Source: Chrysomallon squamiferum (Eukaryota; Mollusca; Gastropoda; Neomphalida; Peltospiridae). From it: a DNA stretch of 64,000 nt. The notes beneath the pieces were generated by a model, which was not told the DNA's origin, ran no database searches, and saw nothing but the letters and a program-made list of their open reading frames with translations. This document shows, piece by piece, positions 41,588-55,056 of the stretch (its first letter is position 1; each line of letters begins with the position of its first letter). The translations under genes were made by a program, and so were the position numbers. The stretch spans positions 5,581,068 to 5,645,067 of the forward strand of contig CM022667.1 in assembly GCA_012295275.1 (NCBI GenBank), read 5' to 3'.

Positions 41588-43043
41588 TCAGCAATGTCTC
41601 TGACTTGTGTTTTCATAGACAGTGAGTACAGAGTATGGTGAATCTTTTCTTGCTTCCAGTGATGAGTAATTGTTTGTAGTATCTGTGTCTCTCTCATTAT
41701 CTGAAACCAAATATGTAATAATTGCACATCATGTCTTATACAGTAGTAGTAATACTAGTAATATCAGAAGTAATGGAAGATCAGCACACAAGGTACGTAG
41801 CAATTAAAATAGTTGTCTGTGTGTTGATCAAAGAATGAAATTTAAAGATTAGTTATGTTTTTCAAAATATAACAGATCATATTAACAAAGATTTTGTATT
41901 GTGCCTATTCCATTTATAATTCATAATTATATATTCATGGTTGCAGAGACATAATCTATGAATCACAAAATATTTTATTACTATAGTTACAGTGAGCAGA
42001 TTGATATACCATCTGTCTTTCCTGTCTGGCCAAGACAGATTTGATAATAGTAATTAAAAACCTGCTATTTTAGCTAAATGTTATATTTTTATAAGCCAAA
42101 AAAAAATAATAATAATAATAAAAAAAAAAAATAAAAAAAAATACTATCACAGACTGTATTTATGCTGATTTTGATTACTTCTCTCTTTCAGTTATTTAAT
42201 AATTTATTATTATTTTTATTTATTTATTTTCTCTATTCTAAAACTAACAGATTTTACTGACTTTGACTTTGTTGAAGATCGTCATAGAGAGAAGATTCCT
42301 GTACTCCTGTGTTAACCTGTCTGAAACAAACAAAACTTTCCTATTATTTAATTATTTTAGTTTTGAGTATATTAAAATAACATCTTTAAGATAAATAAAT
42401 AAATAAATAAACAAATAAATAAATAAATAAGCAAAATTAATAAAAGGATTTAAAAAAATAAATTTAAATAAAAAAAATAAATTAACAAGCAATAAATTTG
42501 TGTAATTATTAAGTGAACTGAACATGTAGTGATAAACAATGTATGTTTCATATCAGTTTAACCTTCATCTTTATTTTGGTGTCTCAATATACTATAATAT
42601 TAATTACCTTTGTGTATAGATGGGATCTGTTATACACTTCTCTAAAATAAAACAAAATCATCAAAATTAAATGTAAAAGAGGTGAAATGACATTAATTAG
42701 ATTATCAGTCCTGAATTTCTATAAAATTACAAACATAATAATAACAATAAGAAACAACCATAAATTAAAGAGAAATATTAAAAAAATTATGTGCAAAGAA
42801 ACAAGAAAAATAAATTCATTTGAATGTAGGAGTGCCTTAATAATAATAATAATAATAATAACAATAATAATAAAAAACAAATAAATCAAAAAAGTAAAAA
42901 AAGTAAAAAATATTCACTTGTTTTAATCCAGTGAATTAAAATAATAACTGCACCGATAAGAAGAATTGCAAGCAGTGTAATTCCAATTCCAATACCAATT
43001 CCTGTCCACAGTAATCTGTCCTTTTCTGATGTACAGTCTGAAA

Positions 43044-43090
<47 letters not shown>

Positions 43091-44608
43091 TATAATAATA
43101 ATAATAATAATAATAATACAAAAATAATAGTAATAGTAATAATCATTGATATATAATTGGAAAAATATTTTCTAGTTGTACCTCAAGTTAAAGTAACTTG
43201 ACAATTATTATAAATTTAGCAATCACACAATTATAATAATTCATATTAACGTTTTCTGCAGTTTTACTGTAAAATGCCTATTAAATTAATATTTCACTGT
43301 ACTGAAAGTATAAGGGAAATTAAGTCAGTGCAGTAGTTCCATTCAAACTTTGACTCTTACTCAGGGTAATTATCATCAGTTTCTTGAAGCCTGTTTGAGA
43401 AACTTTTTGTATGTGTCATTGTTAAAAATGTATTTTTAATTGAATTTACCACAAACAAATATTTCCTTTTCCTTGGTAAAGTGTTTGAATCCAAATTTGT
43501 TAAAAGCCAAAACTCGAATCAGATATCTGGTGTTTGGTTGTAAACTAGAAATCTCTGCTGTGTGATTTGTGTGAAGACCTTTTTCACCAAACTGTTCAGT
43601 GAGATTTGTCCACTCAGATGTTGTGTCTGCTCGATACTGTACAAGAAATGTTTGTTGTGATCCTCCATTAAATTCTTCTGTCCAAGACACTGACACTGAA
43701 TGTGGACCTGTGATCCAAGTTCTCACATCAGAGGGAACAGTTGGAGGACCTTCGAATTAAACATTTTATCACTGGTTTGTTGAAAATACTCAAAGGTTAT
43801 AAATAAAGGATTTATCTCATATAACTGAATACATGAATATTTAATGTTTTGGAAACTGTAGTTCTACTTCAGTAGAAATTAAATCTTTATCTACAATTCT
43901 GAAAGAAAAATCATGTTGTTGGTTTGATAATAGTAGAAATGTTTTTAAACTTGAACTTTCATATCAGATTAATTCATGAAGAAAACAGCTAAATGTTACA
44001 AACTTATCTGTCACAGGCTCAAATATCATTTATGCAAACGATGAACAAGAGCTTCACAAAAGATAGAAATGATATTGAATGACACACACATGCACATGCA
44101 CACAAACATCATTCTGACCTGATACCATACCCATCTTATGTAGAATTTTAACTTTCTTACTATTACTATTTTATTATTATTATTATTATTATTATTTCTT
44201 TTTTTTTTTTTTTTTTTTTTGTCATTTGTGCAGACAATATTTTTTTAAAAAATGAAAATATTTACACTCTGCTTTTACAAAAAACAAACATTTTGTAAAT
44301 ACCTTCTTCAGTGAGATTAAATTTTTCCACAAGATCTGTTTTAGATTCTCCATTTGACACAACAACCTGATAGATTCCAAAATCTTCTTGTTTCACATTT
44401 GTCAGTTTATATTCACCTACAGCAGACACATTTGTAGTGAGTACAGGTTGTATAGATCCAAGACTTTTATTGTTTACATCTGTGAGTTTATACCAGGTAA
44501 ATGTTGGAACTGGATTGGCAATCACAGAAATGTGTAGAGTTACATTTCCACCTTCTACAGCAGCAAACTTGTCCTGAAATGAAACTCGATGATCCAGTCT
44601 GGGTGAAC
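41588..44608 (-). CDS. Gene X: 3' half of a type 2 receptor (Ig5, FN3, transmembrane, tail)
   Basis: Exons: Ig5 44303-44608, FN3 43450-43749 (300 bp, intact), transmembrane 42918-43037, tail 42608-42641, 42262-42320 and 41588-41700. The membrane segment reads GIGIGIGITLLAILLIGAV, followed by HWIKT; unlike gene C it has no acidic residue. The tail has DPIYTQ, SLYDDL, YSSL-x7-YSVL and VYENT, and ends SQRHC before TGA. All exons are open and in phase. They match gene E's 3' half almost exon for exon, including intron lengths. The 5' side runs into the N gap inside the Ig4-Ig5 intron. As assembled it could be spliced to gene D, giving six Ig and two FN3 domains (about 917 residues), but the gap makes that suspect. 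It more probably belongs to a gene E-like copy. Confidence 0.8.
43045..43120. repeat. AAT microsatellite in the gene X FN3-membrane intron
   Basis: Long AAT run directly upstream (in transcription) of the membrane-exon acceptor; gene E has only a short run there. Confidence 0.95.
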
Positions 44609-45300
44609 CTGAAGAAAATAAGTTCCTTATTATTCACATGCCAACAAAAGATATTTAAAACACAAAAATGAAAAACAAAACAAAAATGGAATTGCGAAGG
44701 AAGACATTCAGGAGAAACACTGTAAATACAAAATTAATTAAACACTTCTAAATGACAGTAAGCTATACTGGACCCTGCCTCAACAATATGGTATTGTGGG
44801 AAAAGCAGCGAGTCAATATAATAGCTGAACAATTAAAACATAATACAGACAGTAAAATTCTGTATCTGCTAGCAGAAAATACAACTGTATGTAAACAACA
44901 AATGTAAAGTAACAATGTAAACTATTCTGAAAAAGTAACTGAAAGAAACAAATTTCAGTATGATTTTTTTTATTGAGATGATAATTAAAAAAGATGGTTG
45001 AAAACAGAAAAAAGGTCTTGTTTCCCATTTCTGATCTAGATTTGTTTTCTTCACAAATGCTAAACAGCCCTTTATATTCACCAGTGAGCTGATTTATTTC
45101 GGACTTTTTTGTTACCACTTTGTAAGCATAGTTTTCTTTCTAAAGTATTCATTCTATTGTACCTATGAAATGGATTGTTAAAATTCTGATACCAAATACA
45201 TAAAACATCACTAACATCAGTTAATTACAACATTTAGTAACTTGAGGATATAAAATTATAGTTACTTTTTTAATTATTATTATGTTTTTTCTTTCTTTTT

Positions 45301-45500
45301 NNNNNNNNNNNNNNNNNNNNNNNNNNNNNNNNNNNNNNNNNNNNNNNNNNNNNNNNNNNNNNNNNNNNNNNNNNNNNNNNNNNNNNNNNNNNNNNNNNNN
45401 NNNNNNNNNNNNNNNNNNNNNNNNNNNNNNNNNNNNNNNNNNNNNNNNNNNNNNNNNNNNNNNNNNNNNNNNNNNNNNNNNNNNNNNNNNNNNNNNNNNN
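45301..45500. other. Assembly gap (200 N)
   Basis: Exactly 200 N, typical of a fixed-size scaffold join. On the left the sequence matches gene E's Ig4-Ig5 intron (near 58690); on the right it starts two bases beyond the FN3 exon of gene D. True size is unknown. Confidence 0.98.
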
Positions 45501-45503
45501 TAC

Positions 45504-48500
45504 CATAGATGAAAAGATGCTGTTCATTCGTTGAGGTTTTGAAACCAAATTTATTAAAAGCTGAAACTCGAATCAGATATCTGGAGTTTGGTTGTAAACT
45601 AGAAATCTCTGCTGTGTGATTTGTGTGAAGACCTTTTTCACCAAACTGCTGAGTGAGATTTGTCCACTCAGATGTTGTGTCTGCTCGATACTGTACAAGA
45701 AATGTTTGTTGTGATCCTGCATTAAATTCTTCTGTCCAAGACACTGACACTGAATGTGGACCAGTACTCCAAATTCTCACGTCAGATGGAACATTTGGAG
45801 GACCTTCAAGTTGAAAGCGTTACAAAATAGTGAAAAACAAAAGTAGTGAACAATGAATTTTGTTTAAACGCTATTGATATTATGCAATATCTATCTATCT
45901 GCCTATTTTCAAATAAGGATATACATAATGATCAGCAAATCGGTATTTCAGACAAAATTAAACGATGCCATATTTCAGCACATAATATAAATGAAAACAA
46001 CTGAGACTGTAATACTAGTCTAAGTAGACGAAAAGTGTGTGTGGGATAAATGTTTTTCATTCTAACTTTGTTTATACCTATTTGACTCAGAGATAAATTC
46101 AAAACAAGATCCTTCCTTGAGCCTCCATTTGACACAGAAACCTGATAGATTCCAAAATCTTCTTGTTTAACATTTATCAGTTTATATTCACCTACAGCAG
46201 ACACATTTGTTGTGAGTACAGGTTGTGTAGATCCAAGACTTTTATTGTTTACATCTGTGAGTTTATACCAGGTAAATGTTGGAACTGGATTGGCAATCAC
46301 AGAAATGTGTAGAGTTACATTTCCACCTACAGAATCAAATTTGTTCTGAACTGTAACTCGATGATCAAGTCTTGGTGAACCTGTAGGAAATAACTGTCTT
46401 GTTACTAACATACAAATGATAAAATAAAATAAAGTAAATTAAATAATTGTATATAGTGACTTACATTTTTGTGATTTCTTTCAAATAATATGCAAGTAGT
46501 AGATATAATGTTACACCATTACATACATGTAACAAGAAGCTGCACTCTTTGACTGACGTCAGACTTGATGTTGTTTCCTGCTTCACAAGTGTAAAATCCT
46601 GTATCCAGACATCCAGCTTCATTCCAGCTGTACTCCACTGACTTGGAGTTTTTCACTTCACGTAGAATGTGTGAGTTGTTTAACAGTTTGATGTGAGATG
46701 CTGGATTACTGTCAACTTCACATCTCAGAGACAAAGGAGTCAGTTCATCAACTGTTATCTTTGTAGACTTTGAGTTTAAAGTCAAAGAAGTTATTGAAGT
46801 CTGATCTGCAACAAGTAAAAACACTGCAATATATTTTGTTAAATACATTTGAACATTAAGTGACGAATATTTTTGCACATACAGTAGTTATAATCATTCA
46901 TATTGGGTTGTTAACAAATCATTAAAATATTTGATATGTAACATGATATGTTTAAAAACAATTTTTTAGAGTTCTCTTGAACGTATATGTATTTATTTTA
47001 AAAAGCAGAAAACAGTTTCACTTTTCACAGATTGTATTTCTGTAAAAAAAAAAAAAATCAATTTTTTTAAGGAGACTCTGAATTCCGGTGACATTCTTGT
47101 TGTTTTAACTGTAAACACCAGTGTTTAGCAGACACAGAAGTATGTCGATGTCACACAGTGAAGCAAATTTGAAAGAAAAAGGATCAGCTAATTGAAATTA
47201 TCCATGTTTATAAACAGAATGTTGAAGTCCTTGAAGGAAAAGCATATGCAGTTAATGAATTGATGAAGAATGTTCTAGAGACAATGTAGTTAGAACCAGA
47301 GTCTACAAGATAACAACTGAAATTCTCCTGTGTAATGTCAGACTGAAAAAAAAAAAAATATATATCATGTGAACACAACCTGAAAAGAATTATGTATGTA
47401 TGTATATATGTACGCATACATTCATGATTGGATGTTTATACAGTCTGAAATAAAGCATAAGTCACTGTTAAATTATTTACATTTAAAAGTGATTAACATA
47501 TAATACATTTAATTCATCGACTGTTATCTTTGTACACTGAGTCTAAAGTCAAAGATATTACTAAAGCATGATCTGTAACAAATAAAGAATTACTGAAAAT
47601 AAAAATTGTGTTTGATAGACAATTCTGGTAAAACTCTTTTTAAAAATGTCCAACAGGTGAACTGATTTATTTTGATGAAGAATTACTGAGCTAAAAGGAT
47701 GACGTCTGAATTTAAAAATTGTTATAAGTTCCTGTTTGGTATTTTTCTTTCTTCGTATTTTCATTTTACTTTTTTTTTATCTTTGTAATACAACCAGTCT
47801 ATATTAATTAATTTATTTATTCATTTATTTATTACATTTTCTGTGTTTTTAAGTAGGTAAACTGAACATTATCACAGTTGTGTATCTCAGATAATATAAA
47901 AACATTAAAATAAGTAAAACTATTATAAATGTGTTTACATTATGTTTCTGAATGTATTTGATTTTGATAAATCGTTTCGAATTGAATGTTTTGTCACCAT
48001 TTTCCTGTCTTTATGTTTCTTTTTATCCAGGTTTTTTCCTTCGTTTTCTTCTTTTTAACTTGTATATATATATTCTTTTTCTTTTGATAAGATTTCCTGC
48101 TTTCGTTAATTTTGAGTTTTTAATGTGTATAAAATACAGTACTTTTATTCAATAACATCATTCATGTCATTATTTATTTCTATCTTTGTTAAACAAATAT
48201 TACAGTGCAAATATAAATCCTGTTTCAAAATCAAATTCTCTGTTTACTTACACTGAACATCCAAGGTAACAGTTTTGTTTTCTGACTTGTTTGTGTTTAC
48301 ATTGGTGACAATACATACACAAACTCCAGCCTCTGTTCTGTGTATTTGTGTAAAAGAAAGTACAGTATCGTTTATTTCCTTTGTCTTACACTTCCACTTG
48401 TAAGAGCAGACTTCATCACAGTCTGCCTCACACAAAACAGCCACGTTTTTACCTTCTACTATCTGTACTGGTGAACTTCTGTTCAGTTTAATGTTTTCTG

Positions 48501-51500
48501 GACCAACTGAAAATACCGATAAATTAATTAATAATGATTGCTCTCTATATTAAAACACTGTACATGAATATGTGTGTGAAGGTGTGTGTTCCCAAAGAAG
48601 AGAGAAATGTTTTATTTGAGGATTATGATAACAAAGAAAAGAAAACAACATACTTTCAAGTGATTCATTTGTGTGTTATTTTTTGTTATTTGTTTTTACC
48701 AATTTTAAGTAACAAAGTAAAATGCATAAAAAGGGTTCAGCTACCAAGGATCTCGTACTGTTATTATTTGTAGCAGAGGAATACTCTATTAGAAAGTGGT
48801 CACATTTTATTGCTCTTTGAAAAATATTTTGTTTTAATGTGTTATCAAACATATTTTCAAGACCTTATATGCATTTCTAACAAAGACATACGCTAATATC
48901 CATTTCTCTAATAATCCTATTTTAATACAAATTAAACAAAAATCAGACTATTGCTGCTTGTGCAAATAACCTTGAACGTTTGGTTTTGCTTATGCAACTG
49001 TCAGTATGTCATCTTAATTAAACTCAGTTTGTAATGCAAGAAAACTGAAATATGCAAATATTTTGTATCAATATTATTTTTTGTTTTATTTTGCATACAG
49101 CTATTACTGGTCATCTATCAACAACAACAACAATAATAATATAAAATAATTTGACAACATACAAAAAATGAATTGAGATCAGTTATAAATAAATACATGT
49201 CTAAGATTATTTTTGAATAAAACTCACAGTGTACTTTCAGAGTGAAACTTTTAGTGAGAGATTTGGCTGAGACTCTGTTAGTCACAGTACATGTGTACTT
49301 CTGTCCTGTCTGGTTTCTTCTCACATTTGTAACACTGAGCTCAGACCCTGACTCAGTCTGTTGATTGTTAAGAGACCAGGAAAACAAACATGGCGGCTTG
49401 CAGACAGCAACACAGTTTACATTCAAATCATCTCCATCTTCAACATTTCCTGGAGAAGTCAAGTCAACACTGTCTGGTCCACCTGAAAATTAAATAATCT
49501 TGATGATGATGATGATGATAATAATAATAGATTAATAATAATAACAATGTGATCTTTATAAGCATGAGAAATGCTGATTTTTTGAAGCTAATACTACAAA
49601 TTAAACTTAACACTAGTATAAACTAAACTATTAAAAAACATAAACTCTGATTATTCTTATGTGTTTGTTTGGTGATCAGCTGTTTTACTCCTGTACAGGT
49701 AGTACTTATATTGTACACCTAACTATTTTTTGATTCTTTAATAAAATAGCAAAATAAATATCAACTATATATGAGCTGATACAATTTTCTTTTCTTCTTT
49801 TCTTTGATCTTCTTGCAGTACTTGTAATTTATCAAAGAGGAATTGATATACTAGCAAAAAAAAATAAAAAAAAAAATAAAGTAATTAATAAATAATAATA
49901 ATAATAATAAATAACATTAAAATAATTATAAATAAAAACAATTCTTTTTTCCTTGTTCATTTTATTAAAACTGTACAAAGAAATGTATATTAACATTGTT
50001 CAAAAATATATACAATAAAAATGTCCAAGTATATGTACATTAACACTGTAGAAAGAAATATATTTTTGCATTACACAGATGTATGTATATCAACATTGTA
50101 TAAAGATATTTTCATTATAAAATAACCAATGTATTGGTCATTTCTATTCAAAGCAAACAAAAATAGCAACACAAAACTGTACATGATAGTCTATGATCTT
50201 CACTTTTCATAATGATTATCACAATGATAATGACAACAAACATAATAAAGAAATCTTAAAACAAATTATATTAATAAAAAAGTATGATTCTTCCAACATA
50301 TTACAATTAAACTAAACTTGTACTGCTAATCAGATACACTAAATTTAATTATTATAATTATCATTCACTGTTTCAGGGAATATAGTTAAAGTTTAATTTT
50401 TTTTTATGAATAGATTTTGTTTTCTTGCTATAAATGATATTTTGTTATAAAAATATAATGATTTACTTACTGCTCATTTCTAATCTCAGTGTGTTATTGG
50501 AGATTCTACCAGTATTCAGTTGACAAAACCAGTCTGTGACATCCTGATCTGAAGCTTTGTTAATTGTCAGAGAATAGTTCTTAATGGTTGACAGTCTGCT
50601 GTTTGTCCCATCTCCACACTCTACAGAATAACTCTGTCTGTCAGCTGGAGGATTCCACACAGAACAGTTGCCTGAGTTCTGTCTCAGTGAACCAATACTA
50701 GAACTGCCACTATTGTTATAAAATATTATTAAGTCATCAAGATTTTCAGCACCTGACACTGTACAAGTCAGAGTAAACTGTTTGTCTTTGACTAAATGAG
50801 ATGAAGATCCAGACAAAGTCAGTGAAACACAATCTGTAAAATAAAAGATAAAATCTTTGTTTTCAGTATATTTTTGTTTCTCTGTTTTTCAGGTTTTCTT
50901 TTTTTACTTTTTAAACATTTTACTACCTATTTTTTTTTTTTTTTTTTTTTTTCGCTATATACATATTTTCTTTCATGATAATATTATTTTATTTGTAAGT
51001 GAAAATGTCATTGTTAAATAGCACATTCTGGTTGCTCTTAATAATTTTCCTTGAACATACAAAGGTAAAAATTCACAAGAGATTTAGAATTTGTTTTTCC
51101 TAATATAAAGGTATTTTCTAATTAATATATATTTTTTTTATCAAATGAAAAGATATGTATGAAACTTAAGACCTTATTTTTAATGTTGCATTTCACTGAA
51201 CCAAATCAGAGACATAGATTACAAGTAGAAAGTGAAGTGATCAGAAAGTAGAGAACTTAAGTTGATGTTACTGACTAACGTAAATTAATTTTAAAAGCCG
51301 ATGTTTACAATTTATGTTTTAATGGACACTGGTATTTAGTGGGAATAACCCAGTGGGAGTTGTCCCCCTTCATACAAATTATTTCCTTAAACAAAATCCT
51401 GTTGAAAAAAAAAAATGAAAAAACATAATAAACAAATAAAATAAAATAAAATAAAATAATGTTAACAATAACAATAACAATAAAGTAACCCTGGTTTGAT

Positions 51501-52207
51501 ATCTAAAATAATCAGATTTCTAGAATCACAGCTGCCACACTTGGAGGACAGATTTCAGTGAGATTTGCCAGAGTTCAGTTTGTGCACATTTTAGTTTTAT
51601 TTTGTTTCTTCCTCTTCACCTAATACAATTTGCCTTAAATATTGTGTTTAAATTATTAATTACTCTTTTATTAAAACAAGCATTTTTCTATGAATTTAAA
51701 ACAAAATTAATTTTATCAAATGGAACACATATTCTTTTGAAAACAAAAACTATACCTATAAACATATCACACTCTAAATTTTGATTTTTGTAAACAAGTC
51801 TGAATCATAATTATTTTTAATTTTATGTAAAAGATAAACTGAACATAACAGGATACAGTGACACTGAAACTCATATGTAACTAATTTCTACTGTGTCCTC
51901 TCATTTGTCACACATCTGATAACAACACATCTCATACCTGAGTGAACTGCTGACTATATTGTCTCTACCTAGCATTGAATAATGGACTCATCTTCCTGTA
52001 GGTTTCAGAGTCAGCTTAGGGAGTAATTAAACAAACTCCTACTAACAACTGAACACAAACACTGAACAGATATTATGTTAATATCCATAACATTACATAT
52101 TCAGACACATAACACAAAGCTGATATGAATGATACATGGAGCTCTAGGGTATATATTAGAGTGTCACAGTACATATCAGTTCATACCAGTGTTCAGCAAA
52201 GTGTTAG

Positions 52208-52241
<34 letters not shown>

Positions 52242-52356
52242 TTAATATTAAATTAAGTCAAGAAGTTTTAACAGTTTCTGTAAACTTACCTGAATACGTA
52301 ACACTGTTCAAGACGAACACCATAAAAATCAGTTTCTTATCAAACGTCGAAAACAT
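45504..52356 (-). CDS. Gene D: type 1 five-Ig/FN3 receptor, 5' part (3' exons lost in gap)
   Basis: Exons: signal 52290-52356 (MFSTFDKKLIFMVF...), Ig1 50471-50833, Ig2 49228-49482, Ig3 48252-48506, Ig4 46527-46805, Ig5 46078-46380 (303 bp, one codon shorter than the others: SVGGN against SVEGGN) and FN3 45504-45803. All are open, phase 1-1 and nearly identical to gene C, introns included, but without the gene C stop in Ig2. Ig1 differs from gene C in a patch (RQNSGNCSVWNPP against RQKPDQCSVWSSP). The FN3 donor sits at the gap edge, so the membrane and tail exons are missing; by comparison with gene C they should be of the LLGTGIGIG type. Introns 1 and 2 are about 1.07 and 0.7 kb shorter than in gene C. 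Confidence 0.85.
47511..47575 (-). pseudogene. Vestigial Ig4 exon 5' end in gene D
   Basis: Same relic as at 32440-32507, including the ruined frame and the acceptor-like TTACAG. Confidence 0.65.
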
Positions 52357-52440
52357 AGTTTAGTAATTATAAATACTGACAAAGTTTTAAAGTAAAAATC
52401 TCGTTCTCACAACAACAAACGACGTTTTCTGCTCGCAGTT

Positions 52441-52450
52441 CACTTCCTGG
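52441..52450 (-). promoter_or_regulatory. Conserved ETS-like site upstream of gene D
   Basis: CCAGGAAGTG on the minus strand, 85-94 bp upstream of the ATG. Farther upstream the palindrome TTAGCGCTAA (52829-52838) is shared with gene B and, with one change each, with genes A and C. Confidence 0.45.
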
Positions 52451-53510
52451 TTTGTTTCTGTCAAAATGTATACATCTCTCCGGATTTAGTTAAAGCAGTA
52501 ACATCCGATTTTCCATCTGAAGTTTCTGAATTATGGTCAATAAATAGCATGTGAGTCCTTGCTTTTTGTAACAGTTACATGCGATCTTTTGATACCAGAG
52601 ACTAATTCAACGCGAACTGCCACTGTTTACATTACTGAATATGAAATCTAAAGTATTATCTGCACTGTGTGTAGTAGTACAAAGGGTTATGGCCCTTGAA
52701 GTGTATAAGCGTGTTTAAACTGTCTTAAAGTTAATTTTACGTTCCGGTCCACATTATTCGCCCTTTGAATTAGGTGACGGTTTTATGCAATCAAAAGTTC
52801 ACAACGACCTAATTCTCTTACCCAGTTATTAGCGCTAAGAATTTGTTTCACTTAGTGTGACTGTTACAAGGTCGAACGCAACATCATTTTTTACCCTTAT
52901 TTATGTATTATTTCCATTTCATACATATATATATATATATATATTCTTACTTTATTTTTCTTACTCGTAATGTAACTTATTTTGCAAAAGTGAGCCAGAA
53001 AATATACTTTTCTTTTAGCGAGGAATGTATAATTAAATTAAACATAAGACAACTTTTAAACATTTTGATTAATTACTAAGTGAACCTGTTGGATATCAGT
53101 ACTTTTCACTTACTTTTAAACGTTAATAATTTATTAGTTACTAAGTACGAATGTTATTTCTGGTATAACTGGTCAGTCTTTGTTCAGATTAATGTTTGTA
53201 TACAGCTTCGTAAACATCATAGCACCCGAAATGTAACTTTGACATATTATGTAGAAATTGTTATCAGATAAAACACTTATAACTTAAAGGAAAAATGATT
53301 TAATTTGAATATATCATCGAGGGTTTTTTTGGTTGTTTTTTTTCAGCTTTGTACTCATAAAATCTTAGTAGCACACTCTTCTTCTTTTGTTTTTCTCTTT
53401 TCTCGGTGACTGCTAGGAGATTTTCACAATTTATGTGATGACGGGGATTGGATAGAAAAGAAATTAACAAACTGACGGAGAACAAAACTTTTATTTGGCT
53501 ACAATCTCGT

Positions 53511-53670
53511 TTTTTTGAAATAAATTATGGTAATTTAAAAAGAAAAGTATATATATATATTCTTTTAATCAGAAGAAAAACTTTTATGAAAATATAAGTA
53601 TTTATTCACCAGAATAAACTGAAATTTATATCAAAAAGAAATTAATGTTAAAACGTATTCACAGTGAAAC
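53511..53670. repeat. Ectopic copy of a downstream 150-bp segment
   Basis: The run from GAAATAAATTATGGTAATTT through the AT repeat to AGAAATTAATGTTAAAAC repeats 54366-54510. It is inserted between two copies of TTTTATTTGGCTACAATC. The homologous left-hand unit (about 40200 and 40885-41050) has the segment once. Confidence 0.8.
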
Positions 53671-55056
53671 TTTTATTTGGCTACAATCGCTTTATACAAA
53701 TCAAAAACTAAAACTGCACAGTATTGGTTATAAAGCAAGTAATCAGTTTTCTCTGTTTTAAAATTCAGAATTATTTTTATTTGGTAATCTTTATAAAATT
53801 ATTGTTATTCCAATTATTCTTACTGTTATTATTATTTCGTATTTTTCTTGTTGTTTGTTTTGGTTTCGTTTAATATTAATATTAATCCATGAGCTAGACA
53901 ATTGAAGCTGAATACCAAACTGGTGAACTGATCCAATGAAGATGTTTTGTTAGTGCAAATATCCCACATTAGCAGACAAATAATGATTGGTAGCGTTGTG
54001 ACGTTTTTCCTACCTTCTTAGTAAATATGAATTTAAAAAATCAGAGTAATAGAATTTATTTATTTTTTTGTGATAAAATTTTAGCTATCTCTGAAATAAA
54101 AATAAAATGAAATGAAAGAAAAGAAAAGAAAAAGAAAAGGGTAAAAAATAAAGAAAAGAAAAAAGTCATAGTAAATGATTTCGGTAAACTAATTCAGTAC
54201 AGATTGATGATTTCAACTTATTTTATCTACCAGTGCGTTGTTTCAGGTATTTATTCTGTAAATGAATTATTTGAAAGCTGGCGTTTATATATTAAACTAA
54301 ACAAGGTTTTTACCCTCATATTAATTCTTCATTTCTTGTTTTCATCATCATCAATATGCTTTCTTGAAATAAATGATGGTAATTTAACAAGAAAAGTATA
54401 TATATATATATGTTCTTTTAATCAGAAGAAAAACTTTTATGAAAATATAAGTATTTATTCACCAGAATAAACTGAAATTTAGATCAAAAAGAAATTAATG
54501 TTAAAACTGATTCACAGTGAAACACTCTGTGTATATGCATGAAAAGGAGTGATTCTTCAACAAATAAATAAGCAAATAAAAATAATCATAGAATTTTCTG
54601 AAAACAAAAACAAAGAGTATGTTTGTTAGAGGAAATATTTCTCTTTATTACTGTACACGGTGCATGCTCCTTTTAACAAAACTGCATCTTCACTTAGCCA
54701 GGATAAGATGTCAATTTTCAGCTGATTTAGGCTTTTCAAAATTGTAGAAGAAGAAAAAACGAAGACAAAATGTCAATTATTATAACAGTACCCTGATTTA
54801 AACAAGATATATTAAAACTGAATTGAAATGGAAAGGACATAAACACCTTACCTGTCAGTATTTAGTGATTTTATAAAAGAAAGTTTATGTACTTATATAA
54901 CCTTATTTAACAAAATAAATAAATAAAAACGTGACATATAAGCTAATCTGAACAAAAAAACTTAAAATAAAAAATACAATGAATAAATAAATAAGTTAAA
55001 TAAAATAATAGTAAAATAAACAAAAAATGTACAACACAAAAGAGATATATCTAGTT

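Noticed and set aside
45280-45780. Open frame extending from FN3 through the N run
   Set aside because: Ns carry no information; the FN3 exon ends at a donor at 45504.
41588-52356. A single gene D+X encoding six Ig and two FN3 domains
   Set aside because: In frame as assembled, but the join lies in the gap exactly where two homologous units meet, and no other copy has two FN3 domains; kept as two partial genes.
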